Origin: Lumbricus terrestris
Lineage: Eukaryota > Annelida > Clitellata > Crassiclitellata > Lumbricidae
Assembly: GCA_949752735.1 (NCBI GenBank)
Contig: OX457037.1
Location: 70,587,829 to 70,651,828 of the forward strand
Reading direction: 5' to 3'
DNA: 64,000 nucleotides
Part shown: positions 41,691 through 54,180 of the stretch, piece after piece
Position numbering within the stretch: the stretch's first letter is position 1
Layout of the letters: each line of letters opens with the position of its first letter
Notes under the pieces: generated by a model
Told to the model about the DNA's origin: nothing
The model's input: the letters and a program-made list of their open reading frames with translations, nothing else
The model's database searches: none
Position numbers and translations under genes: made by a program

Positions 41691-41985
41691 CGTTAGGCAC
41701 AATGCCCGTAGGAGTCCGACGCCACTCTCTGTCTGAGTCTGTCTCGCGTCATGTTACCCAGCTTCTACCGGTTCGGTCAGCAGGTCTGCTCCATACCATT
41801 AACATCTTGAAGCAGCTAGACCACCTTGTATGATTGAAGAGAATATTGGGAGAGAGGCATGAAGGACAACCTGGGTCAATGCCCGTATGTGTCCCACGTT
41901 TTCTCCCCCGACTCTCTCCACTGGTCTGTCCTGACCGGCCTGTCAGCTCCACATCACGACACCTTGAAACTCTGTTGCATTTCAA
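41690..41985 (+). repeat. interspersed repeat, copy 1 of 2
   Basis: Matches 50722-50995 closely: GACGCCACTCTCTGTCTGAG, then GACTCTCTCCACTGGTCTGT, ending in the CACGACACCTTGAAAC region. Both copies are preceded by CATCAT-type sequence. Class unknown. Confidence 0.7.
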
Positions 41986-42116
41986 GGCAACTACTGCAAA
42001 CACTTTCACGTTTCCTTTTATTAAAGGCAACGGTTTTTACTGTTATGGGTATACTTTTTATAGCTACTAATGTTTGCGCCTGAATTTATAAACATCCGTT
42101 GCATGTTGCATTTAAG

Positions 42117-42813
42117 GCAACTGTGGCGATGAATGCATAGTTGACAACTACCTTTCGTGGACACCGCCTGGAGTTGGACGCCCTTTGGTCTTCATGGTCC
42201 TTCAAGGCATTGTTTTCTTCGTCATTCTCTACATCATCGAAACCGATATCGTCGGACGTCTACGTAAGGTGATGACATTGAACCGAGTGAGTCAAGCCAT
42301 GATCACTGAGATGAATGCTGATGAAGATGAAAAGACTAGTGAAGACTCGGATGTAAGCAAAGAGCGACAACGCATCCATTCGACTTCTATACAGGAACTC
42401 ATTAAGACGGACTCAGTTGTCACCCATGATCTGACGAAACTCTATGGAAACTTTGTGGCCGTTAACCAGTTAAGTATCGGAGTCTCTCAGAAGGAATGCT
42501 TCGGTCTCTTGGAAGTCAACGGAGCCGGAAAGACGACCGTCTTCAAGATGTTGACTGGAGATATCCGACCATCCTTCGGAAGCGCTTATGTTGCTGGGAA
42601 AAGCGTAGAAGATGACCTTGCAGAGGTGCGTCAGAAGATCGGTTACTGTCCGCAGCTTGACTCCATCATCGACCAACTGACTGTTAGCGAGACGCTCTGG
42701 ATGTACGCATGCGCACACGGAATTCCGCATGTCTTGTCAAAGCAGGTCATCGACCGGCTCATTGAACATCTGACGCTCAAGCCATACACCGACAAACTAG
42801 CTGGAAAACTCAA
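42117..42813 (+). CDS. ABCA-type transporter exon: last membrane segment and second ATPase domain
   Basis: Acceptor TTTAAG before 42117, donor GTGAGT at 42814. Translation gives LSWTPPGVGRPLVFMVLQG and a membrane helix (IVFFVILYII), then an acidic linker and NBD2 with GLLEVNGAGKTT. The Walker A normally opens with Gly where this copy has Glu (GAA), one base from GGA. The Q-loop region IGYCPQLDSIIDQLT is present. ABCA proteins move lipids across membranes. With the truncated last exon, the gene may be dead. Earlier exons are not visible upstream in the window. Confidence 0.85.
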
Positions 42814-42885
42814 GTGAGTCCCGACTGCCTATATAGGCCTACTCTGTGCATTTTCAAATGTTAGGTTGGAAGTGAACATAACATA

Positions 42886-43864
42886 CTAGCTGAATTACCC
42901 GGCGTTGCCCGGGAAATATAAGTTTTTGTCCCCAGCCACGCCTAACCCCGTTCCCACTCCGCCATTCTCACCCCGCCTTCCATCGACCCCGAAATTTCGG
43001 TATTTTGCCCGCACGTTGGCCCCCGTGTTAAGGAGAAATCACCAACCTTTCCGCTAGGTGTACATGTCTGGTCGATAATTGAAGAGCAAAACCCGTTAAG
43101 TCCATTCGACACGTAACTGAGAAAAACGACATTCACCGCAACGTGCTTTTTTCATAAATTGTTCTTTGCCACTTAGATAAAGGAAGTTTTTGAAATCTAC
43201 GCTTCTTTATCGCATTATTTACGTTCATAACATTTTTTGCTACGCGGTTCGGCGAGATGTGACGTGAAGATCTGAGCTCAAAATAATGACGTCATGAGTT
43301 TAGTGAACATATACCGTGTCTAATAATTTATATTGTTTTCATAACAGCGAAATTTAAAATATGGAAAGATTTTTGGATCGCGATCTATATGTTTTTCTCG
43401 GGTGGATCAGAAGAAATAAACCCAGAATTTTCGATAGAGGTAAATATCACGTGATCTCAAACCGTCATGCCATTGGCTGTAGGACTCTGGTAGGCAATGG
43501 AGGCGATCAACGTGAATGGCATTTGAATCGCTTATCGCGTGTGAAGTTAAAATGTTGACATCTCGGGTTATAAACTTAATTGACATCTGAAAATAGTCGC
43601 GTTGAACGTCATATTTGGGTAAGAATCAATTGCAAATTTTTTGGCAAAACGAATCGCTGTCATTTCCGAGCAGGCTCTTGGAAGAAATTCAAAATATATC
43701 CATACAAACAGAGGAAATACAAACAGAAGGACAAACTTTTGGAAATATATTTAAGATACACAGATAGGCCTACATAATGAAATTCGTGTAATATTCTGCG
43801 CTGTTAGGAAACGTGATTTCACTTACACGACGCGTTGCAATTTAACTGTTTGAATTTCTATTAT
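42886..43864 (+). repeat. ACTAGCTG ... CCCGGCGTTGCCCGG interspersed repeat, copy 1
   Basis: Starts CTAGCTGAATTACCCGGCG in the ABCA intron and runs to the next copy's start, ending in TATTATCTA. No protein is seen. Confidence 0.5.
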
Positions 43865-43865
43865 C

Positions 43866-44635
43866 TACTAGCTGGGGTACCCGGCGTTGCCCGGAAAATT
43901 TAGGATTCGATCCGATACGGCCACAACCCCACCCTACCACACTCCGACCTCAACCGGTACGCGACCCGAGAAATTTGGGTTTCACGAAAATTTCCACCCC
44001 CATCCGACCCCCACCCCAACCCATTCACCCCACCCTTCCGCCCCCAACCCACCCCATCCACACCACCCCCACCCACACCCCACCCCCTCCCCCACCCCAC
44101 CCCCACTTCATCTTCCTCCATCCCAACCCCTCCAACCCCCACCCCACACTCACCCACCTCCAAACCCCCACCGCTCGACCCCCCACGCCATCCCACCCCT
44201 CTCCCGGTAAGCGACCCGTGAAATTCGTATTTGCAAAAGCGCTAACGTTAGACACCTTTAAAACGGTTAAAATCACTGCTTTTATACGTGGCAAGCGAAT
44301 GAAAATTTATAGCGAAAATTAGTGTTTTTGACCCCACCCGCACCCTGGCCCCCATGGTGGTAGAGATTTGCCAACCACTGATCCGGGTGGTTCTGATGGA
44401 CCTCTATCTAGGAAAAAAATCAAATCAATAGTCGCGGTTTTTTTGAAAAAAAACTTGGGGTTTCATCCCCACCCTGGCCCCCATGGTGGTAGAGAATCGC
44501 CAACCCCTCGACTTTGCGTCTCGTGCCGAGACCTACACAATAGTGAAGGTTTGGAGTGAAAAGCTCAAAAACTGTGAGCGTGCATTCTGGACAAAGTCAC
44601 GCACATACATAGCCAAGTCCTTTCTTATAGATATA
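43866..44635 (+). repeat. ACTAGCTG interspersed repeat, copy 2, with C-rich core
   Basis: Starts CTAGCTGGGGTACCCGGCG and ends CTTATAGATATAGAT; the last 110 bp match the palindrome centre at 8690-8920. Bases 43985-44205 are extremely C-rich (CCCCAC units), giving Pro/His-rich artefact frames and G-quadruplex potential on the minus strand. Confidence 0.6.
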
Positions 44636-44858
44636 GATAACTGCACCGCTTGTCAAAGCTGAAGGCGCAGATCTCGATTCGCACACGCTTTATGACATTG
44701 AGACTTACTTACTTTTTGTGCCCTAAATTCGTCTGTGTTGCCTATTGTTTTTGCCATGCGTTAGGCTACTCTTAGTTGCATTACTCGTAGGCCTACTCAA
44801 TCGTAATTTGACATCGCATAGAATAAATTTTCTCTGCAATTTGTGTTACATTGTTGTT

Positions 44859-45031
44859 AGCGGTGGCAACAAGCGTATGTTGTGTGTGGCTGTTGCGTTG
44901 ATGGGAAATCCGACGGTCGTCTTCCTCGATGAACCGACGACAGGTGTTGATCCAGAAGCCAGAAGACACGTCTGGAATACTCTGGCCGCAGCAAGAAACA
45001 CCGGCGCCACCATCATAATCACGTCACACAG
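44859..45031 (+). CDS. ABCA-type transporter exon: signature and Walker B
   Basis: After an acceptor near TTGTTAG, translation gives SGGNKRML (ABC signature region), [17 protein letters not shown] (Walker B and D-loop) and ATIIITSH. A donor CAG/GTAGGA follows. The exact acceptor is uncertain: a direct join to the previous exon leaves the residues before SGG unexplained, so a small exon may be missed. Confidence 0.8.
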
Positions 45032-45189
45032 GTAGGAATGCAGTCAAGGAATTCATGCAGGACATCCGATTGGTGTTTACCGGACGCAGTGGTTACTTCG
45101 GTTTCTTCGAATGACACAGTCAGTTCGGAACTGTTTACTTCAACTACGAAATATCGTCAGTTAATTTTGTTGAGTCAGAGTGAATTTCA

Positions 45190-45430
45190 GATCGATTTTT
45201 ATTCTATCAGACACAGCGTTGAACCCCTCGGTAATTGGCCCCTCCACGAGGAGTGGGCTCCCGCTTGCGCTGCGCTTACGGTGGCTTATTACCTTGAAAT
45301 ATTTTGCCTGCTCTAAACCAGGTACCCAGGACCCATCTATTTAGCGGTGGCTGGACTGGGAGCGCCCCTGTGTAGTCTTCTTGGAGGGGCGCTATGCAAC
45401 TATTTGAAACGAATGAATGACTGAATTGCA
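45190..45430 (+). repeat. SINE/LINE-tail-like repeat
   Basis: Contains GGGAGCGCCCCTGTGTAG ... GGAGGGGCGCTATGCAACTA, which resembles the GCGCTATAACAAG-type ends at 38340-38440, and a following GAATGAATGACTGAATTG stretch. Confidence 0.4.
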
Positions 45431-45463
45431 ACTATGATATCTCTTGTTCTCTTGTTTTTCAAG

Positions 45464-45480
45464 CATGGAAGAATGCGAAG
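45464..45480 (+). pseudogene. truncated next ABCA exon
   Basis: CAAG acceptor followed by CATGGAAGAATGCGAAG, which continues the previous exon in phase as SMEECE, the conserved segment after TSH in ABCA proteins. At 45481 the hAT terminus TAGGGTGG interrupts it and the frame stops within seven codons. The rest of the exon is not found downstream. Confidence 0.7.
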
Positions 45481-45533
45481 TAGGGTGGTTGCATCCCTAA
45501 TAGAAAATGTTCAACTTAAGATGTCATATTTCT
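45481..45533 (-). mobile_element. hAT-family fragment, split by an LTR element
   Basis: Terminus TAGGGTGGTTGCATC. The sequence resumes at 50142-50270 after the retrotransposon, matching the reverse complement of about 32050-32190 (CCACTTGGT, ACCCAAAAATTATC, CAATATTTAGGAC). The far end is not clear. Confidence 0.7.
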
Positions 45534-45538
45534 CCAAC

Positions 45539-45673
45539 TGTATCGTTTAGTCTAAGATATACAAGACGTGTGTGCTCGAGTACGTGTATTGTTCGACTGC
45601 CTGGTGCCCGCAACCGGGCACCCCACATGCAGCTGTGGGCGTGGCCTGCCTAAGTGTCAATCATACCGGCACA
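45539..45673 (-). repeat. 3' LTR, 135 bp
   Basis: Plus-strand reading TGTATCGTTTAGTC ... CCGGCACA. It differs from the other LTR at GTGGGCG versus GTGGACG. Confidence 0.92.
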
Positions 45674-45984
45674 CGCCCTTTCAAACAGAAAAATTATGCT
45701 AGGCCTACATTACTACAAAGATCTAAACTACATTACTACAAAGATCTAAACTAACTAAGATTCTAATTTCCAAGTGTCCAAAAAATGTTCTCGATTTCAT
45801 TATATAGACCTTATGGCCCAAGTAAGAGTCTAACCAAGTCAAACGACTAAAGCTATGAAATAGCGATGATAGGCTTCTAAGTTCAAAACATCGCTATCGA
45901 TAAACAGCTGTGATTGAGTATCAGCAAACTATGATCAGTCCATGTATCGGGATGGGGGTTTCACAATACGCCCAGATCGAGTGA

Positions 45985-48900
45985 TTACTGGCTTCGGCTC
46001 GACCTCCTGAGGCCTTGGAGGTGGTGGAGGGGGTGATGACAGATGTTCGGCTGCAGGGAGAGAGCAGTCAGCCGTTTCTTCTCTGTCGTCTCCCAGAATG
46101 ATGGGGGCTCGGAACTGAAAGCAACATGGCGTGACGTTCTTCGTCGCATGGTCCCGTCTTCAAAGCGAACAGTGTATGACCTGTGGGGCAGAACTCCAGC
46201 GACCTCTGCCTTTCGCCATTCAGGGCGGTCGTCATATTTCACTCGCACTGTTTGGCCGACTGACAGCTCGGGTCTGGGTTTAGCACTGCGATTATAATAA
46301 AATGCCTGTCGGACCTTCGCATCCGATAGGGCGACTGATGCTGCGTTGGAGGTTGCTGTATCAAGTAGACGATTCGCGATAGGAAGTTTACTGCGAGTGC
46401 GACGCCCCATTAATAGCTGAACCGGAGACTGGCCTAATTGCTCTGGCGGCGTGTTCCTCCACTCTAATATCGCTAGAAGGGGGTCTGAGTTGGCATCTCT
46501 TGCTTTGGCAAATAGGCGTGTGACTGTCTTGACAGCGTTTTCCACTCTGCCATTGGACTGCGGATAGCGGGGCGAACTTGTGACGTGTTCAAACTCGTAT
46601 TTGTCAGCGAATCGCTTGAATTCTTGGGAGCCGAAAGGAGAATTATCTGTGACCACCTCATTTGGGAGGCCATGTCTAGCGAAGTGTTGTCGCAGGCAAT
46701 AGGTTATGTCGGCTACCTTCTTCGATGGCAGGCGATCAATTTCAAAGAAGCCCGACAGATAATCGACAGTAATCAGATAGTCAGTGTCTGCAAACGTGAA
46801 TATGTCCACGCCGACCTTTTGCCACACTCTACTCGGTGCGGGGTGAGGCAGCAGGGGTTCCTTCTGAACGGACTGTTGATAACGGGCGCATATTTGACAT
46901 TCCTCGGAGATTCGTTTGATGTCAGCTGTCAGCCCTGGCCAATATACCGTCTCCCTCGCGCGGCGAATGATGCCATTAACACCCAAGTGAGCGCTGTGCA
47001 GTCGCTCCAAGATGTGGGGGCGCATCTGTGGGGGTATAATTACCCGATTACCTTTATAGACAAGGCCACAGCTGACGGTCAATTCATCAGCGAACGTATG
47101 ATACGGTCGTAAATCCGCTGACAGGGTGGTCGGAGTCTCTGGCCAGCCGATAGCGATCTGCTGTATTAAGTTGCGATAAACATCATCGTCCTTTGCAGCA
47201 TTGATTAGCCGCGTCACGGTGTCTGCAGAAGCAATCATTCGCAGCTCCGCCATCTGTTCCTCATCAGCGCCGTCTAGTGAGGCTATCTGATCAGGGAATT
47301 TAGTCGCTTTAGCCTCACCCTCCACATAGGCTCTCGACAGAGTGTCTGCTAAAATCAGCTCTGAGCCCCGTTTGTAGACAAGCTCGTACGAGTAGCGCTG
47401 AAGTCTTAGCAGCATCCGCTGCAGGCGTTTTGGGGCTGAAGCCAACGCTTTTTTGTCAATGGCGAGGAGGGGTCGATGATCCGTCTCGACAGTTATTGCT
47501 ATTGTGCCACCGTAGACATATGTGTCAAACCTTTCGAAAGCGAACACAATCGCCAGTAGCTCCTTTTCAATTTGTGCGTAGTCCTGCTCTGTTTTGGTCA
47601 GAGCACGAGATGCGTATTCAATTACCTGTCCATTTTGCATCAAAACTTAACCTAGGCCTGATTTCGAAGCAGCCGCCTGTATAGTGATAGGCTTGCCTGG
47701 CGCGAAGTATCGGAGCACCGGGGCCGATGCTAACAATGCTTTCAAACGATCGAAGGCCTCGTTGTGTCGCGTGTCAAAACGGAAGTCATTTTCAGCCGCG
47801 AGTAATTCGCGTAAGGGGGCTGTAATTTCGCTGAAATGCGGACAGAAACGCGCTAAGTAAGTCGCCATGCCCAATACGCGCTGTAGGGCCGCTTGGTCTT
47901 TCGGGTATGGCATCTGCTGTATTGCCATTATCTTCCTAGGATCGGGGCGTAAGCCTTCATTGGTCAATTCGTGCCCCATAAATGTGATGGCAGGTCGGTT
48001 CAGCTTGAACTTCTCCTTATTCAGCTTCAATCCCTGCTCACGACAGCGGTCCAGCAGGGCCATTAAATTCGCGTCGTGGTCACGTGTTGCAAGCGCCATC
48101 GTGTCTCCGGAACCCGTCACTAGGATGTCGTCAGCGATGCAGAAGATTCCTTTTAGGCCAGAAATCGCCGCATGCACTCTAGATTGCCAGATTTCTGGCG
48201 CAACGGAAATTCCAAAAGGCATACGAAGCCATCGGTATCGTCCAAACGGGGTTTCGAAGGTGGTCAATCGACTGGAAGCGTCATCAAGTCTCAAATGCCA
48301 GAATGCTTGTTTGATATCCACCGTGGAAAAGACTTTGATCCCAGCTAGTTTTGGCAGGACGTCATCAATGGTAGGCATGTAGTAAGTGCAACGATTAAGT
48401 GCCTTATTTAACGGCTTCGGATCAATGCAGATTCTCAGGGCACCATTTGGTTTTGTCACAACCAATAGTGCTGACACCCATGGTGTGGGCTCCGAAATGG
48501 GTGTGATGATGCCGTCTGTTGTTAGCCTTTGCAATTCCAATTCTATTTTATCGCGTACAGCCACCGGAAGGCGTCGCAGTGGCATGCATACTGGAGGAAC
48601 GAGAGGATCGATTTCCAGACACACGTCTCCTTTGAGCATGCCCAATGATCCGTCAAACAGGTCGGAGTAGCGAGCGAACACATCAGCTTCGGTTAGACGA
48701 AAGGATACCTGTGAGTTGCTAGGTGACGATGCGCTGGCCTCCCGAATTTCGCAGATGTTTTCCTCCACGACGCGTAGCAGGTCCAGCCGACGACAGGCAT
48801 CGATGCCGAGAATTGGATTCTCACGTTCCGTCACATAGAAATCGACGTCGAAAGTCCTTAGCGTGATCGGGTGCCTGACCGTGGCCGTCAGCATGCCTAG

Positions 48901-49947
48901 CGTTGGCAATTCAGTCCGGTCGAACATGCGAAGAGTGGATCGAGGCGGTCGTAATTTCTTCCCATCGATTTTGGCATAGATGGATGCTGGCAACAGATTG
49001 ACAGAGGAACCGCAGTCTAAAAGAAATTTCACCTTCACTTCGTTGACGAGGATGTGGGTGTAGACGCGGCGGTTGTCTGTGTTGTCCAACGCCAGAAGCC
49101 ATTCGTCGGATTCTTGTATCTCTCTCACATGCGACGTCGATCGCCTGGATCGGCGCATGAGGCTGTAATGGTTAGGCTTACGACAATTTGAGCAAACCTT
49201 CCCAAAGGCGGGACACGCATTCCTTGATGGCTTATGCAGTTGGCCGCAATGCTGGCATTCGGTGTTCGACCATTTATGCGAGTAACCTCTGTGCGCCTGT
49301 TGCACATCGTGGCGGTCCGACGGTTGTTGTGGTCTCGCATGCGGAGTCGGCGATCGACGACGTTGTTGTTGATGGGTCAGCGCCTGCAGAGCGTCCTCTG
49401 GCGACGTCATGGACTTCAGTTGACGCGTCGTTGCCTCTGACGATCGGCAAATGTCGATCGCTTGTATCAGCGTCAGTTTGCGCGTCTGAAGCAATTTCTT
49501 GCGCGTCGCGTCATCACGGATGCCGAGGGCAATCCGGTCACGGATGGTTGACTCCTCGGCTGTTCCATAACCGCAGGTTTTGATGAGACGTCGCAGGTCG
49601 CCGAGGAAGGAATCAAATGTCTCACCTGACTCCTGCTGTCTGCGGTGCAAAACGTAACGTTCATAGACTTCGTTGACCTCGCCAATGCAATGGTTCTCGA
49701 ACGCTTCGATTAGCCTGACGGGATCGGTCTTATGTTCTTCTTGCGCAAAGTCCATTGTGGCGAATATTTCGTATGCATCAGACCCAATGCACGCCAGAAA
49801 GATTGCCGCCTGGCAAGCGTTCTCTTCGCGGTCTATCTTCGCCGCTTTGACGTAATTAGTCCATTGTCCTTTAAATCGCTTCCAGTCACTGGCCAAGTTC
49901 GAGGTCTTTAAGGGCGCTGGAATAGGTATTTGCGAAGCCGCCGCCAT
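45985..49947 (-). pseudogene. gag-pol polyprotein with one in-frame TAA
   Basis: Order from 49947: gag (residues 1-200) with a CQHCGQ/CSNCRKPNH zinc-knuckle region, protease (FLLDCGSSVNLLP), reverse transcriptase (TKPNGALRICIDPKPLN, DIKQAFWHLRL, CIADDILVTG), RNase H, an HHCC finger (HLGVNGIIRRARETVYW ... CQICARY) and integrase (VGVDIFTFAD, VVTDNSPFG, NGRVENAVKT), ending in a basic tail. A TAA at 47647-47649 in the early RNase H splits a 766-residue and a 552-residue open part that are in the same frame. Gag and pol share one frame, as in several Ty3 lineages. Confidence 0.9.
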
Positions 49948-50001
49948 TGTCGTTTTTTTCGTCGTTGTCGAGTGGGTGCTAAATCACCGCTTCTGACGCC
50001 A

Positions 50002-50136
50002 TGTATCGTTTAGTCTAAGATATACAAGACGTGTGTGCTCGAGTACGTGTATTGTTCGACTGCCTGGTGCCCGCAACCGGGCACCCCACATGCAGCTGTG
50101 GACGTGGCCTGCCTAAGTGTCAATCATACCGGCACA
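50002..50136 (-). repeat. 5' LTR, 135 bp
   Basis: TGTATCG ... CCGGCACA, followed by CCAAC. On the minus strand the LTR ends CGATACA directly before TGGCGTCAGAAGCGG. Confidence 0.92.
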
Positions 50137-50270
50137 CCAACCCGCCATTCCATGCCACTTGGTCTAAAACCTATGTGACCCAAAAATTATCAGGATACAA
50201 CAATATTTAGGACTTGCCCAACGTTGTTGAAGTTTAGAATTTTACAAATACATGTCGTAATTTAGAGTAC

Positions 50271-50659
50271 AAGTATATTTACTTCAAATTTTCGGAATTA
50301 TGTTTTTTTGGCAAAAATACTCAATGATTTTCACTTAGGCACAACTGAAAAGTAAATTCTACAATGTTCTTGTCATCACTGAATGCCAATATTATCGATT
50401 TTTATGAGCATTTTAGCAGTAATTGACAAGTGAGGGAATTCCTGTGACCGACAACATGAACATAAGAAGATAAAAGAAACTATACCGTTGAAAATATAGA
50501 ATGTAATATTTGCAAATTGCTTTCTTGAACTACTTAAATGAATTTATCTGAATTTATCAATTCGCAAAACTGAGTCTGCAGGCTACGCTATCAGACTACG
50601 TCCTTCACTGGTGGATGGAATTTCATGTCACTCCTTTCTTGTTGATAGGTTAACTAAAC

Positions 50660-50660
<1 letters not shown>
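50271..50660. other. no feature seen
   Basis: AT-rich sequence, probably the diverged remainder of the hAT copy begun at 45481. No coding or structural signal. Confidence 0.4.

Positions 50661-50710
<50 letters not shown>
50661..50710 (+). repeat. (CAT)n microsatellite
   Basis: About 16 CAT units. It encodes a poly-His or poly-Met artefact in the two strands. Confidence 0.95.
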
Positions 50711-50714
<4 letters not shown>

Positions 50715-50721
50715 TCCTTGG

Positions 50722-50995
50722 GCTATGCCCGTCGGTGTCCGACGCCACTCTCTGTCTGAGTCTGTCTCGCATCATGCTGCCCAGCTTCACCGGTCCGGTC
50801 AGCAGGTCCATACCATTAACATCTTGGAGCAGCTCGACCACCTTGTCTGATTGAAGAGAATATTGGGCGAGAGGCACGAAGGACAACCTGGGTCAATGCC
50901 CGTATGTGTCCCACGCTCTCCCCCGACTCTCTCCACTGGTCTGTCCTGACCGGCCTGTGCATGTCAGCTCCACATCATGACACCTTGAAGCATCT
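50722..50995 (+). repeat. interspersed repeat, copy 2 of 2
   Basis: Counterpart of 41690-41985. From 51000 to 52480 no gene is supported; 51450-51900 has a promoter-like TTTATACGAC segment in a compositionally LTR-like stretch, which I cannot classify. Confidence 0.65.
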
Positions 50996-52499
50996 GGGTC
51001 GCTATGTCACTTGTGCCGTGGTTCTTGGGGATTTCTATGGTCTTGGTCTTTTACTGCCAGCGTATCTCCACCCGTCTGGCAAACCTTCCTCATTTTATCC
51101 GGGCTTAGGACCGGCACAGGGAAGTTGCTGGTTCCCTGTGGCAGAGGATGGATGCAGTTTACCGTCGTGCCCAGGACATAACTAAACTTCTGTAAAGAAA
51201 CCCGCTTCTGGGCCAATTCTGACAAATCTGCCAGCCGCCGTCTTTTCTTCAACCCTCCTATCGGACCAGTCGTAACAATTTGGCGGTCTCCTTCTATCGG
51301 CCCTGGCTGGCTTCCGGTCGGATCCTTCTCTCTCTTTCTCTTCTTCGGGTACCACCAGGATGTCGAGTTGGATCCTTCCGTCTACTTCTGTCCGCGCTGT
51401 AGGACCTTTCCCGTCGGGCATAGGATTTTTATCGACAACGATCAATTAATGGTTCGAGCAGAAAACCAACACCGAAAGTAGTTTAAATCGTCTTATTATT
51501 CTTCGCCAGTAACTTGCACACTAAAACTGCCAAATCTTGACTAACTCTCTAACACGCCTTCTAGGCCTGACAAATATCTACTGCTCTACAACACGCACTC
51601 TAGGCGTCCGAATATTAACTGCTCTACACACGGAGGCAACGGGCCTCTATTTATACGACAGCATCAAACAGCACACCGCAAATGCAGTTTAAGCACATCA
51701 AAGACATCAAAGCAATTCGTTCGCGAGTAACACGCAGACATGCACGCAGACAACAGACAGACCGACAGGGGAAAGGAAGCAGATGTCCTCGGGTCAGGCT
51801 AGTGCAGGACACAAACACACGCCGACACGCACACATACAGGCGGACACACGGCAGTCAAGGCAGAGGTGTGATTACGTCACTAGAGATAGCGCGTAGAGC
51901 GCGGCTGCACTTGAAAGTAAAGTAAGACGTCGCTATTCAACCCCTCCGCCGGCTAGATGTGCCCAGGCGGCGATCTTAAAAGGCCAGCCGATCGTCGCAC
52001 GTCAGAGGCCCAGGTCGGTTGCCATGGTTACTCCTATCCTCGCTCGATGAGAGCGTACAAGCGGCAACTTAAAAGGAGCAACAGAAACGCGTCTGACTGC
52101 ATGCCCTGAATTACCTTACACTTCACTGACCTATAAATAGTTCTACATTGACAGAAGGCACGGACGAGTTTGTCATTTGTTAAGATAGTTTTACGCTCCA
52201 AACTGCTGATCGATTTTCTTCATTGTTCTCCACGTGGAAGGCCTTCATTCTTTATATAGGTCCTACGAGTTTTTTCACGGTCCATGTCTCTGATCCATAC
52301 ACTATACGGCAGCACAGTGGGCACACTCCATATCAATGTTTTGTCAACCGTTCCTTCAGATTCCTGTTATTTTTTTCTCAGTTCACCATAATTCTTATAG
52401 TTAAATTAATAAATTCCTCTTCCTATTTTAAGGTATAATAATTTCTTTTATAGAGAATCAGATTTCTTTCGTAGACTCCAATGATGTCCTGGTAAACCG

Positions 52500-52860
52500 C
52501 TTTTTAGAGCGTCATGCTTATCTTGTATCAAGATCTCAGAATGATCGTAGAAGAAAGAACCCTGATCGAGTACGAATAGACATACAGACAGAAAAAGAGA
52601 GATAATGAAAGTGGGTAAGACACAATGTCATGTAGGCTGAGGCAGACTTAGTGCACGCTAAGAACGGTCATCGAAGAAAAAATGTAGGAGAAGCGAACAA
52701 GAGGAAGACCACTACAGATGATGCTGGATTGGATAATAGCAAATGGATATATGCATGGAAACTTCGAAGTAGAGCTCCAACATAGATTGGAATGAATGGT
52801 CACGTCGGACATTTCAACCAGACTAGAAGGCAGAGAACTAGAGAACAAGATGGTAAATTA
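52500..52860 (+). pseudogene. LINE endonuclease/RT C-terminal remnant
   Basis: Around 52690-52830, KRTRGRPLQMM-like basic text followed by LEWNEWSRRTF resembles the C-terminal tail common in RTE/Jockey-type proteins. Several frame changes are needed. No upstream domain remains. Confidence 0.35.
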
Positions 52861-53829
52861 TAGGTTTAAGAAATTGAGAGTTAACCAATAAGCTAACATT
52901 TCATCATTTCCAAAAATGCGGGCCCTTAAAACTGCGGGCCCGGGTGCTGCAGCACCCTTAGCACCTACCTTAATGCGGGCCTGCGTGTCCCCTCGGCCTA
53001 ATAAATTAATAATTCAACAGGTATTGAGCCGAAAGCTCCAGGCTAAGGGATGGAATGGGGAATTGCGAAGAATCAATACACTGGGAGGGAACCGCATGGT
53101 TATCGGTTATTTAACCGGGAGGCTCTTCCCATAGGCTGAACACAATCATAGGATCGTGTAACCTCGTTGTTCCAGGATTGAATTATACATTAGCAGATAG
53201 CCACCCTCCACTCCCGCTCTGTTCCGTTCCCTCCTATCCCCACCCTCCCACCCTTCCCTTACTTCCCCTTATCCTCCTCTCTATCCTTCTATCCTACCAT
53301 TTAACCTCTCTTCTTACGCATTTTTATCGTGACGCTTCAACTGTCTTTACCATATTCTTGGTCTTCATCGATTAACGAGTATCCACAACATTATTCATAA
53401 CAAGCGCCATTACATGTTAGACAGATTGACGGGCGCACAGACAAGAAGAAACACAGACAATCAAACAGAAAAACCGACAGCTGGATAGGTGAGTCTAGAC
53501 AGAAAGAGGAGTTGGCCCAAATTGGTGGAACAATACTCCATTTTATTATTCCCATTGTGTATTCAAATCTGTTGTTACGACTATGTATGGAGACCGAGAG
53601 ACAGAATGCAAGAAGGCTAGTTTCATTTCGCCATGTCTCTGTTATGCCACAAAAAGTTCGGTGTTGAGCCGCCTACGAGCCGAAACGGCGTGTACTGTAC
53701 ACCTGCAGCCAGGCGTATGCAGTATGGAAGGACGTAATTAAGTTTTCAATTTTTTCACAGGTGGAAAAACAATTGCGGGTCACACTTCAACAGCTTGTTA
53801 AGTTCTCTATATGTAGTCAATAGGGCCTA

Positions 53830-54180
53830 TGTGCAAATAATAATAATAATAATAATAAAATAACAATGATGTTATTTTAAAATAATAATAGCAATGACGA
53901 TTTCTATGGCGCCGTAACATAGCCATACCGTTACAAAGGCGCCTCACATACTATATACTAAGCAGCAGGATATGCCTTACAAAATAAATAAGTCTTCAGT
54001 CCGAATTTGAAGGAATCAACTGAGTCAGCCGCTCGCATGGCGGGACAAAGACTGTTCCAGCATCTGGGACGAAAAGGCCCGGTCACCAAGGTGGGATCTC
54101 ATGCGCCGTACGCGAAGATCGTTTTTGTCGAGCGATCTAAGTCCCGAAAGCGGAAGGGTGCGTAGCGGTGTATAGGTTTC
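53830..54180. repeat. (AAT)n and unclassified repeat
   Basis: An AATAATAAT run at 53837-53860, then a segment beginning CGATTTCTATGGCGCCGTAAC and containing CGAGCGATCTAAGTCCCGAAAGCGG, which reads like an interspersed LINE/SINE end. No second copy in the window. The remaining bases from 52870 to 54670 show no gene. Confidence 0.35.

Larger units (their letters stand above)
45539..50136 (-). mobile_element. Ty3/gypsy-type LTR retrotransposon, 4.6 kb
   Basis: Two 135-bp LTRs with one noticed difference, TG...CA ends, a perfect 5-bp duplication CCAAC (45534-45538, 50137-50141), a primer-binding-like TGGCGTCAGAAGCGG next to the 5' LTR (minus-strand sense), and one long gag-pol frame. The near identity of the LTRs means a young insertion. 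Confidence 0.93.

Noticed and set aside
43887..44322. Pro/His/Thr-rich open frames
   Set aside because: Product of the C-rich repeat core; both strands and several frames are open for compositional reasons.
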